In this document: piece by piece, positions 35,295 to 45,453 of the stretch
Numbering within the stretch: position 1 is the first letter of the stretch
Layout of the letters: each line of letters starts with the position of its first letter
NCBI GenBank assembly: GCA_037367355.1
Contig: CM074706.1
Span: 992,001-1,056,000 of the forward strand
Reading direction: 5' to 3'
DNA length: 64,000 nucleotides
From: Neoscytalidium dimidiatum
Lineage: Eukaryota; Ascomycota; Dothideomycetes; Botryosphaeriales; Botryosphaeriaceae
Position numbers and translations under genes: made by a program
Notes under the pieces: model-generated
Seen by the model: the letters and a program-made list of their open reading frames with translations, nothing else
Told to the model about the DNA's origin: nothing
Databases searched by the model: none

Positions 35295-37523
35295 ATGCCT
35301 CCCGACGCCAGCGGCAGGATATACTCGGCCACCTACAGCAATGTGAGCTGCCCTCACCCGTCGCGCTGCCTGCATCCCCACCGCTGCCTCCATACCGCCC
35401 TTGCTGACATCATTGCTGCCCGCAGGTCCCCGTCTATGAGTTCAATGTGGAGGGCAACCACGTTATGCGCCGTCGCGCCGACGACTGGATCAATGCCACC
35501 CACATCCTGAAGGTTGCCGACTTCGACAAGCCTGCCCGCACCCGCATTCTCGAGCGAGAGGTCCAGAAGGGCGTGCACGAAAAGGTGCAGGGTGGATATG
35601 GCAAATACCAGGGTCAGTGTCGCAACAGGTGAAGCGCAGCATGGCCATACACCTAACGCAATTGCCGCAGGCACCTGGATTCCGCTCCACGATGGCCGCA
35701 TGCTCGCCGAGCGCAACGGTGTCCTGAACAAGCTCCTGCCAATATTAGACTTCGTCCCGGGTGACAGGAGTCCGCCGCCTGCTCCAAAGCATGCTACCGC
35801 CGCGTCGTCGAGGCCGAAGGCTGCACGCCAGAACTTGGGCCGACGGGCACCAGGTTAATACTCCCAATCGGGCGCTTGCAGTCTCTCCGCTAACAATAAT
35901 GCCTCAGTCGCTTACGCGGCTGCCAGCCAGGTGAGCGAGGACCACTACGAAGCAGAAAGCGCACAGTATGCCGACGAGGAAACTCCCGACAACGTCACCA
36001 TCGCCGAATCCGAGTTGGAAGAACACGACCTGTTGCATGGCTCTCACTACTCGCAAGGAGGACGCAAGCGGAAGCGTGAAGCGGACCAGTTGTCTGCGCA
36101 AGATCGCGCGCACCAAATTTGGGCGGATGCGCTGTTAGACTACTTCATGCTGCTGGAATCAGAGGACCGCTTTCCTGCACCACCAGAACCGCCGCCAGGC
36201 GTCAATCTGGATCGCATGATAGACGAAAAGGGCCATTCAGCCATGCATTGGGCTGCCGCCATGGGCGATGTTGAAGTTGTGAAAGACCTGATTCGCCGCG
36301 GCGCACGCATCGACTCATTGTCGAACAACCTTGAGACGCCCCTGATGCGTGCAGTCATGTTCACGAATAACTACGACAAGAACACGATGCCCCAAATGAT
36401 CAAAATCCTACAGCCCACGGTCGTGCGCACTGACTGGTTCGGCAGCACCGTCTTCCACCATATTGCGGCGACGACGAGCAGCAAGAACAAATATGCATGT
36501 GCCCGTTATTATTTGGACTGCATCATCAACAAGCTCGCGGAGACTTGGATCCCTGAGGAAGTCACGCGTCTCCTTAACGCTCAGGATAAGAACGGTGACA
36601 CAGCCATCATGATTGCTGCAAGAAACGGCGCAAGGAAATGCGTCCGGGCATTGCTTGGTCGAAATGTTGCTGTTGACGTTCACAACCACCAGGGCGAGAC
36701 GGCGGACGACTTGATCCGCGAATTGAACGCCCGGCGACGAGATGGACGACATCGTGGAGCCTCGTCGTCGCCATTCGCTCCAGATAGCAGGCTTAGTTTA
36801 AACGGCAGCACAACTTTCCCAGGCTTGCGAAATAGTAGTAGTCTTCAGCAGGTCGCATCACCTTCACATCAGTTCCGCAGCCAGACCGCTCAAACCTTGA
36901 TGACGAAGATTGCTCCCACGCTGCATGAGAAGTTCGAGCAGTTGGCATCTGCGTATGAGGAAGAGCTCGTAGAAAAGGACGCTGAAGCGGCTGACGCGGA
37001 ACGTGTGATGCGGAAACGCCAGGCTGAGGTCGACGCGTTGAAGAGGCAGCTGAGGGAAATGGGCGTAGCAGAGGTCGACAGCGTGATTGGCGATACGCTA
37101 GAGGACCCTGCGTGGGAAGAAGACACGCGTAGACAAGAGGAGGAGCTGGAAGCTCTTACGCGGGAAGCCGAGGCGCTCATGGAATTGGAACAGAAGACCG
37201 AACTCCAGCAGCGCATATCGGAAACAGAAAACAGCTTCGATGGCCAGAAAGACGGGGATAAGACTAGCGAGGCTGCGATCCGTGAAAGGCTACGGCTGGC
37301 GCTCAGTCTCGAGCATGCGCAGAAGGTGCGGCGCGGCCTGGTCAACGAGGTTGTGCAGAACCTGAGCGTTGCGGGCATGGGCGAGCGTCAGAATGAGTAT
37401 AAGCGCTTGATCACCGGTGCCCTGGGCGTCAGGGAAGAGGATGTCGAGGGCATGCTCCCGGAGATCTTGAGCGAGTTGGAAGAGGCACGTGAGCGTGAGG
37501 TGCTGGAGGCCAGCCCCGAATGA
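35295..37523 (+). CDS. MBP1: APSES/ankyrin transcription factor, MBF subunit
   Basis: Four exons (35295-35342, 35426-35612, 35671-35853, 35908-37523) encode 677 aa. The APSES/KilA-N DNA-binding domain spans about residues 17-110 ([50 protein letters not shown]). A Lys/Arg-rich nuclear signal ([10 protein letters not shown]) follows. Swi6/Mbp1-type ankyrin repeats cover about 245-390 ([40 protein letters not shown]). A long C-terminal coiled coil covers about 455-640. In yeasts Mbp1 with Swi6 (or Res1/2 with Cdc10) binds ACGCGT and drives G1/S genes. An alternative donor (CAGGTGAGC) near 35928 exists inside exon 4 but is not needed. Swi4 is a paralogue; MBP1/Res is the better fit for a filamentous fungus. 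Confidence 0.92.
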
Positions 37524-38932
37524 AATGTGTGTGCATTCGGGGTAATCCAATCTTTTCTTTTCCCTTCTTTTCCCTATTTCTTCTGCGGATGCTGCTCGCG
37601 TATGCGTCTTAGTGCACGAGACGCGGCAGCAACGACATGGCTACTGTGAACGCGAATGGGGCCTGAAACACCTTCACCCCTGTCTGCTCACAGCAAAGTA
37701 GCACATGAAGAGCGCTACCTTCAGAGCGACATGAAATGACGTCTATAAGGATACATTTCTTTTTCTTCGTCGAACTATGCTCGGCTTTTTTTTTTTTTAT
37801 TTCCCTTGCATTCTTATTTCCGGGCGTTGACGTTTTGGTGGAAGAATACCCAAATAATCCCACCGAAAATATCTTTGCAATACTGGGTGGGCGCATTGTG
37901 GCGTGGCGTTGTTCTGTGGGAAGGTGGTTCCGTCGTTTGTTGTTCATGGACTGAGATGAGGCTAAGCTGATGAGAGGGACTGTTATGTATAATTTCGGGG
38001 GAAAAAGGTAGTCGTGGTAGTGAGAGGATCGAGAAGAAAGTTGATTGGCGGAGTGATTCGGATCTCCTGCTGTGGAGTGCGGATCCAGCCAAGATGCGTT
38101 TTCGATAAGGTGCGGGGCGTGAAAGCCACATTATGGACACAATTATTCACAAGAAAGCAACTCTGACAATGTTATCCACTTGTCTCGGTGACGCGCTAAA
38201 GGATCTTGGAAAATTGCACACAAAGCTGCTACTTGATGCGAGCATGGAGGGTTTTCTCATTCGCCCTTGAAGCAAGCCTCAGTTCGATGCTACCTGCGCA
38301 GGACTCCCGATGCTACGCAACTACTATACCGGGAAGCCCAGCATGCTTTGGCGCAAGTTGTCCTGTGCGTACGGAACCGAGGGTAGCGCCACTACCACCA
38401 ATAGGATCGGGCGCAGCAATGAAGCCCTCGCTCCGGACACGTAGGTAGCTCGGCTTTGCACGAATAATCACGTCATCATAGACTCAGCTAATCAACGCGC
38501 GAACCGATGCCGGACGCAGCCGCTGTTACGCGATCCCACGCCCGTCGCGCGACCGGTACTGTGTAGCATTTAAGCAGGCCGAGGCGCCACTTTGTTGTCT
38601 GCTACCCCTTCACATCACCATCCCCGTCTGTGTGTGAGCATTCCTTTTTCATATCCATGACATGTATATAGCTTTCCTTTGCCAGCACGACCAGCGTTGC
38701 TTTGTTTTCGAATTTCCTTCGACCGCCCTGAAACCCGGCTCGAGCTCGCGCCATTGTCCTTCCAGTTGAGGGTCTTACGTGGCTTCCGTTGTCCCCTTAA
38801 TTGCGGGCAGCCGTTCCGCCTATTATCCTCTCTGCCAAGGGCAATCGTCGATCACATGACTTCATCCTCAGAGATGATAATGTGTCGACTAATGTGCGAG
38901 AGCGGGCTGGCCTTCTAGCGGCTCGGAAGGAC
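37524..38932. other. Intergenic, boundary to accessory region
   Basis: About 1.4 kb with no recognisable gene. After 38.4 kb a TATA-like ATTTAAG and C/T-rich leader resemble the DNA preceding the related gene at 57.7 kb, so the duplicated unit may begin near 38.55 kb. Confidence 0.4.
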
Positions 38933-40755
38933 TAAGTCAAGGCTACTTTCGAGTCATCGTACTGGTAAAAGCCTGGGCGGGTGGGACTCCCAATCTCCTT
39001 GTTGGGGGAGGGCATGTTTTTTCTAGATAAATTTTAGAATTCAGCTGTTGATTGGTGCACGATCAGGTGCTGTTGGTCTTTGACACGTCGCTCTTATAAG
39101 TGGTAGCCACGAATCGGCCATGGATTCGGAAGTTGCAGAGGGCCATACACATCGATTCTTAGTTAGATAGCGGGAAGAGCAAACGGGTCGTCTCCAATTC
39201 CTCGGGCAACTCTCCGAATCTCTCCCTTAGGTTAGATGTCTATTTTTCTGCCTTAGATATAATAGGGCCGGGAAGACGCTTCTAGTATACTTCTATCTTT
39301 AGTTTAAGATCAATGCTGTATCCAAAGGAGTAAGAAATCTCTTCTTAGTCACCCCGGTGAAGCATATAGAAGCGGAACTTATCAACGGCACGTCCGGGCT
39401 CGATGCTATAGATCATGATCCACGGGTAGTACGAGAATTTCATAAGGCCGGCATAGATAGCTCTTCCAAGATCTTCCGCCTTTTATTCACGCTATAAGAG
39501 CCGGGTTACGTCACGATACCTCTACAAGGATTTAAGAAAACCATAACTATAAAAAGCAAGGGCCTACTTCTAAGCCTCAAATCGCTTTCGCATACGACCG
39601 AGTTCTAGGTCTACCTCCCTTACTCCAATAAAGAGAATCTAAACGTTTTTCGCGAGTGCTCTAAGGTATTACGCGAGGAAGGCCTTCAGACGCCAATCCT
39701 CGATTATAACGCAGCATATCACAGGCGTCCCTGGGAAAGAAATCAATAGAGCCTCTATAGTCTCCAATCCGAAGAGACGTTGCCGGCGACGTAGAAACCG
39801 ATTATAGACGATAGTCCGCCCTCCTACGAAGAAGCCGCTCACTCTGCCCCGCCTTCCAATCACAAAGCATCTAAGTCGAGGTCGGATCTGTGCAGCATCC
39901 AGTCGGACGCTCGAAGCAGAGCGGCAATGCTGGGTAAGTATAAAATCCCCTCCTACTAGTCAATCGATGCCACTCCCTCCATCAGCATCGCCAGGTCCAG
40001 ATACAGCCCGCTTGTCCGCCGCGGCTAAGGGAGAACGTCATAATCGCGGTCGCAGGCGGAAGCCCAGTAAAGTTTTCTCAAGCGGCCATCACGATCACCG
40101 GACTAAGGAGCAGGACGCAGCCCATCTCAAGAGACAAAACGAAGGGGACGCAACTTCCCTGGAACCCATCGGACAGCCGAGCGCACCAGGATCTCAGAGA
40201 ACCCCTTCGAATTCCCAGTCCGCCTTCATTTCCGATAGATCAGTGATCCATGGGGGCAGAATCGTATTCTCTTCGATAATGTCCAGTACGGCCACTTCTG
40301 CAACGCTGTCGCCTGGTTGACGGCTGCCTGTACGTGCAGCCTAATGCGCACGAAGCTTTCCTACCAGAGTTAGGGATGCTCGCACAGGCTGCGCGCGAGC
40401 GTGACCTTAAGCGATACGAGGACGTCAGGGTTAACTGCATATACGTACTGTGTCAACGCGAGCGGATGTCCGAATGCTCAGGACCTTTTCATAATGACTT
40501 CACCATTAACGACCAGGTCTAGCACGTCTTCGATTTCGTTTTCCGAAAGATCGGTCCAAGAGCGATCTCTTGATACTAGACGAGTTGGTTGCACTTAGTA
40601 ACGTGGCGCGTGCGTGGAAAGAGATGGACCAACCCAACGGGAGTGATGAATGGCAGCACTACAACCTTATTTTTACCACACAAATGGCCGTCTATATCTT
40701 GGTAGCTCTCTACAGGGAAGAGCGAGATTGGTTCGAGGCAGCACAGACGGAATAA
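38933..40755 (+). pseudogene. Degenerate copy of the 57.7-kb family gene
   Basis: This stretch aligns along its length with the gene at 57656-59347. Shared landmarks are a near-identical leader (GCCTGGGCGGGTGGGA at 38971 and 57545), a block of transition-mutated coding sequence near 39240-39310, a PPSYEEA motif near 39820 matching PPSYDEV, and a C-terminus (40340-40755) where ELGMLAQAARERDLKRYEDV matches ELGTLCQAIRTRDRHTFEKT and FTTQMAVYILVALYREERDW matches FVTQMAACVLLAFYKDGREW. Frames are broken repeatedly, stops are frequent in the 5' half, and many differences are C-to-T or G-to-A, with TA-rich results as expected from RIP. The C-terminal end is better preserved, so an interrupted younger decay or a chimeric origin is possible. 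Expression as an intact protein is unlikely. Confidence 0.75.
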
Positions 40756-42142
40756 TTAGACCCCAACTGTAGATTCTCACTCCACAATTCACTACGTGTC
40801 CTTGATTCGTGCCCTGTTGGAGCTCTTGTGGCTGCAAATCGAGTGATCATTAGCACTCGTTCACATGTATGCGCTTAGGTTGGTTCTGTCTTACTGATTA
40901 TTCTTCGGATTTTTATACCTCCAGTGCATGAAGATAGCTACGAAGAGGATAGTTGCCACGGCTGGGATGACGTGACTTTTTGATAAATCAGCCGCTGCAT
41001 GAGCAATTCACTGCTAAGCTTACCTCGGCAGCTCCTGCCTGGATTCATTTTCTTTTTCGATCTGTTCTCTCTTGACTCGCTCAAAATCGTCAACTGATTC
41101 GTTGACAGACTGGTATTCCAAGGGATATTTTGATCTGTTTCACAGTTGCGCTTAAGGTAGTTCAAAATAGTCAGCGGCAGTTATACACTGCACTCCCCAC
41201 CAACTCAGGGTTTCCTACAGGCTAAGAGCCGTGGTTTCCTTAGTCCTTGATGTCCTGCTGGTATGGACAATTACAACAACACGTAAACATTCTTTGTCTG
41301 ATCTCTCATAGCTTGGCCACACTCTCCTTTCTCGTACTCGGTAGCAAGCCCAACCTCTGTCTTCCATGACCCACCCAGATTTACGGTTTATAAAGTAGCT
41401 ATATGGCTTCGTTCCAGCCATATAGTCTTTAAAACATGCTCTAACTTCACTGCCAGACCTAATAGTCGGGAATAGGTTTTGAATTTCCGTTCTCGAGGTG
41501 TTAGTTTTATGGGCCAAAGGCCCACATGTTTACAAGCGTCATGAAACTTTATGCTCTCAGCCTACTCATCAAAGGTGCCTGACTGAATCAGCAAGTACGT
41601 GAAGCAACTGTTACATCTGGATCAAACCTCCTTGTTGACTCGCGAGTGGCTATTGAGGTAGCTCTATGACATTTCGCTTCTGCAAACATCGGAGGGCACA
41701 TGTAGATGGTTGTAGTTCATAACTTCTCGTAGCATACGTGCACGTTCTGTCCAAAATATTTCGACCTTTATTATAGTGATGGATAGTGGAGACTAAAGTG
41801 GGACAAGGAAGGGCCTGCAGAAGTCGGGTGGACTGCCTGTGAGATTTTGGCGTTAGATCAGATGAAGAAGATTGTAACGGATCGTATTGAGCAGGTAGAC
41901 CACCCACTTCCGGCCATCGTGTCATACAGCGCAGGCGCCGGAAATGGCGGCAAATATTTAGCCTCTAACTGCGCACACTAACCTATCGTCACCTGGCTCT
42001 TATTTTTTGCAGCTGCTTATGGAAGCTGTTGGACACCACGATAGAGAGATCTACCTGCACATTAATGACGAGATTTGCTTCAGTACCTAAAGCCACGATT
42101 GTGACGCCACGCGCGATTTACGATGAGTTGCAGCATTGCCGA
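40756..42142. other. Accessory intergenic stretch, possible gene remnants
   Basis: No recognisable gene. A minus-strand frame at 41517-41215 (about 100 codons, containing WVMEDRGWACYRVRERRVWPS) looks more protein-like than random sequence but has no family that I know and no clear continuation. It may be a relic. Confidence 0.3.
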
Positions 42143-42182
42143 TTATAAGCGAACCGCCTCTCGAGGGGCATTTCAGTTCCCA
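42143..42182 (-). repeat. Palindromic interspersed repeat, copy A
   Basis: An imperfect palindrome centred on CTCGAG (core 42151-42174) followed by TTTCAGTTCC. It is the same family as copies B-E but lacks the recognisable CTTAAG-side arm. Its core is 89 bp from that of copy B. Confidence 0.6.
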
Positions 42183-42194
42183 AACCCATGTAGT

Positions 42195-42270
42195 AAGACA
42201 GCATCACCGGGTAAGTGGCTGTCTCCCATGTTCTTAAGCGAAACACCTCTCGAGGAGTGTTTCGGTTCCC
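42195..42270 (-). repeat. Palindromic interspersed repeat, copy B
   Basis: A full-length unit (about 75 bp) in minus orientation: ATCACCGGG...CTCCCATG...CTTAAG, then an imperfect hairpin core (42239-42264; 8-bp outer stem CGAAACAC/GTGTTTCG around CTCGAG), then GTTCC. Its reverse complement aligns with copy E over its entire length. Confidence 0.75.
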
Positions 42271-43877
42271 ATGCTCATTTCGTCAGGGCTTCAGCTCTCT
42301 CCTGTGCCGCGTCGGGGGCCATCGACCAGAGCGCACCAGCTCTTACCCTATTTGTTTCGACATCCTGTTCGACTCATTCGAGTGCCACTATCTTTTCGTC
42401 ATCCTCAATGGCCTCGGATTTTTGAGTCATCGGAGTATTCGGTTTGGATCAGTCCATTGAACCCCCGCATACACGCGCATTCTTCTAGTCGACTGAGAAG
42501 TAACAAGGCGCTTGGCCTTTTCCTACATATCTAATTTTATACAGCTTACACTCAGAGGATGTTGAGTTCTCCGAGGCTTCGCCACGATGGCATCATGGCG
42601 GCGATTTCTTCAAGCGCTCTGATCAGCAGTATGGTCATCACCCATTGCCCCTCGAACTCCCACACTAGTCTTTACTCAAAGACTCCACCCATTACGATCT
42701 CCCGGATTGGGGATGATGCCGGCACAGTCCGCGTTCCGTTGGCTTTGTTGTTTCGTTTTGCAGCTTTGACCACACTCGTCCGGCGTTATGCGGGCAAACG
42801 CGACACTAGTGCTGGTTCGATGCTTTATTCTACTACATCTTGACATTTTTAGACAAGAATTCACTTTGGCCTACCCAAGAGGCTCTGTATCAGATCTACT
42901 AGTGCGTCTGCAGATGAGCCACTCCCCACATGCTTGCATAACGGATCGCCGAGGTCTCCATAATTTGTTGCTGCGACTTCCACATATCACATCAACGAGA
43001 TCCATACGAAATGATTCGCACCTGAAGTTCTTACTGATTCTCGATCCCAGGAAATATTGACATCGAATGAAGCTATGGCTTATGCGACATGATGACGTAA
43101 TTCAGTCATACATGCGTCCTGCAGGTGATTCTCATCCTCCCGCTCTTCACGCGCATCGACACTGAACGACTATCAAAGGATTGCGGCGCAGTGACCGCCT
43201 CGGCGATCCTGAAAGTCGGTGGCCGAGGTGGAGCATTAGGGTCATCAAAGAATCCTTCCGCAGTCGAACTAACGTTCGTAACCGCCGATACCCTCTTTAG
43301 TCGTCTAATCCCTGTCATCATCAAATCAGTGACCATTCACGGCACAGCGGGCCACGATGATCCGGGGGTTTGTTGACTTCGGCCCCCAAGAGGTGACAAA
43401 CGAAATAAGCGGCGCTGCAACGCCAGCGTGAGTGTGATCACGATCCGCAGACTCTGCACCTGATGTTTCTTCCGCATGTCTGTCAGCCTTGCTCACTTCG
43501 ATCCCCCACGCGGCGTCTGTTCCGCGGTGGCTTTCTCGTTCCAACGTCTCGGTCACTCCTTCCGCGGCGCCACGCCTCGTGCGATGGTAGTACTAGCTCG
43601 GCAGTCTCTGCGAGCGCCTTTGGATCCGTGACTACAACGTTGCGGCGCACATGTCGGGCACATCAGTTTTTGGCCCCCGCCCCCAACTGAACGGAGTGAC
43701 GTCTTCGATTGGATACTGAGTTGAGATTCTCATTATGTGGCTTGGCGGAGTAGCAGTGGATGGGGGGCGGGAAAGACCGCAGAGAAGCGGAATGGAGAAC
43801 GGAATTAACCTTCTCTTTGGATTTCTGTTGCCGCTGGCAAAAGATGGTGGTCAGCTGTGTTTAGGCATCTTAGCAAA
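42271..43877. other. 1.6-kb segment enclosed by inverted repeat dimers
   Basis: Flanked by copies A-B (minus) and C-D (plus). It contains only short, broken frames, such as a 94-codon frame at 42559-42843 and minus-strand frames near 43106-43336, none recognisable. It could be the interior of a decayed or non-autonomous mobile element. Confidence 0.35.
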
Positions 43878-43950
43878 GGAACCGAAACGCCCCTCCAGGG
43901 GCGTTTCGTCAAGAGCGTGGGAAAGAGCTACTCACCCGGCGATGTTGTCT
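43878..43950 (+). repeat. Palindromic interspersed repeat, copy C
   Basis: The best-preserved core: 43883-43908 is a perfect 12-bp inverted repeat (CGAAACGCCCCT / AGGGGCGTTTCG) with a 2-base loop. It is followed by AAGAGCGTGGGAAAGAGCTA and CCGGCGATGTTG. It lies in plus orientation, opposite to copies A and B. Confidence 0.8.
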
Positions 43951-43962
43951 AGCTAAATGAGG

Positions 43963-44016
43963 ATGAAAACTAAAACGCCCCTCAAGGAACGTTTCACGTA
44001 TGAGTGTGGGAAAGAG
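43963..44016 (+). repeat. Palindromic interspersed repeat, copy D
   Basis: A diverged unit with core 43971-43996 (TAAAACGCCCCTC then AAGGAACGTTTCA) and tail GAGTGTGGGAAAGAG. Its core starts 88 bp after that of copy C, mirroring the 89-bp spacing of A and B. Confidence 0.7.
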
Positions 44017-45396
44017 ACGGAGCGCTGCGCAAACGGCTGCATGGTGCGGCAAGTAGGCGCGGATGAGTCGGGAGCACAAGGGGCTCAGGTCCAGGATCGC
44101 GCCGCAGTCCTCACGACGATCTGAAGGGTCCAGACAGTGGGGCAGTTGAGGCGGTACACTACGGCAATGACGTCGTAACATCGTGACGCCGTTTCCAGTC
44201 ACTGCACGGAGCGTGGCTGTGGACCAAACGGCCGTCTGTATCCCTCTGCGCTAGCCTTCTGCCACTGCTCTCCACGGGAAGCTGGTGCACGAGGTGGTGG
44301 TGGAGCACAAAGTCGCCGGGCTTCTGGCGTCGACTGTCGACCCCGCCGCCCCCATGAGCGCGGCAGGGATTGCGCGGCCGGAGCAGGATGATTCACGCAG
44401 CGGGCGTTATCGACTCATCGAGAGGCCGCCACAGAGGCCGGCTGTCGTCGGCTTGCCATGCACTCGACGGATGCGGGGCAGGCGGCGGATGGCGGGCAGA
44501 GAGGCAAACGTGGTGTCGATAAAGGACGTCAGGAAGTCAGTTGGTGGCGGAGGACTTTGGAGCCTGGGGAGGGCTGGCCGGAGGACGCCATGGGATCTAG
44601 CATTGTCCATACGGAACGGAGCCGGAAGACCAGGTCGCAAGCGGCGCGTTCAGCTCGGCGGCGGACGTGGGCGCGAGCGCGGGCGCGGGCTTGGGGGGGG
44701 GCTGCTGGGCTTGGGAGCGGAGTCGCAGTCGCACCTCTTTCCATTCTCTGCTGGTGGGCGCAGCGGACGGGCCACTGGCGTCGCGCAGGCCGAAGACGCT
44801 TCGCAGCTGCCGAGCGCAATGTTCTGCAGCTGCGTCGGCGCCATGCCGCAACGGGTCGCAGCGCGGCCCCAAAGCCAGCCCGTCACAGCTGAGCGTTACT
44901 TTTTCCGAACGGGGACCTGCAGCGCCGTCTCTCCTCGAGTCCTCGCACACCACCATCCCGCCGTCGCTGACTGCGCCGGGAGCTGCCCTTACCGCCGCAC
45001 ACTGCACGCTGCAGCCCCAGCCCGCGCCGTCTACTGTCAGCCCCGCCGGCACATGGCGCCGCACACGGGAACTCACCATGATCTCATTCTACCACCGCCT
45101 CCGCCCGCTGCGGTTGGCTGGTCTCACGTCAGGTGCTGCCAAAATTGGCCCCAATCGGGCTGACGACTCCATGAAAAATTAGCGGCTTTCTCTGCCTGCG
45201 CCGCGCTCGGCGAACGCCTCAGGCCGCTGCCCAATGGCATCCTGCCGTGCCGTTGTGGACGGCTTCTCTCACGACTCACGATGTGCATGTGCCATGTGCC
45301 TCCTGCTGCGGCTCATCCGAAGCCCGCCTATCGTCCTGGTGCCCCTTCAGTCCCGAACGCCTTTGTTGCCTTCTGGCCCCATGGCCTCCCATCTCT
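44017..45396. other. GC-rich stretch upstream of the oxidase gene
   Basis: Long overlapping open frames occur on both strands at 44.28-45.18 kb, but they reflect high GC content and have no recognisable motif. The last 200 bp are the promoter of the oxidase gene. Confidence 0.35.
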
Positions 45397-45406
45397 TTTA
45401 TATAGG
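45397..45406 (+). promoter_or_regulatory. TATA box of oxidase gene
   Basis: TTTATATAGG ends 47 bp upstream of the start codon, the right distance for a TATA element with a short C-rich leader. Confidence 0.5.
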
Positions 45407-45453
45407 TAGCTCCGCATTGCTCCTCAATTCATCCCGCCGACACCCAAGACAAA

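Noticed and set aside
44285..45163. Plus-strand frame of 292 codons and overlapping minus-strand frames
   Set aside because: GC-driven; Arg/Ala/Gly-rich sequence with no recognisable segment, and several overlapping frames are equally open.
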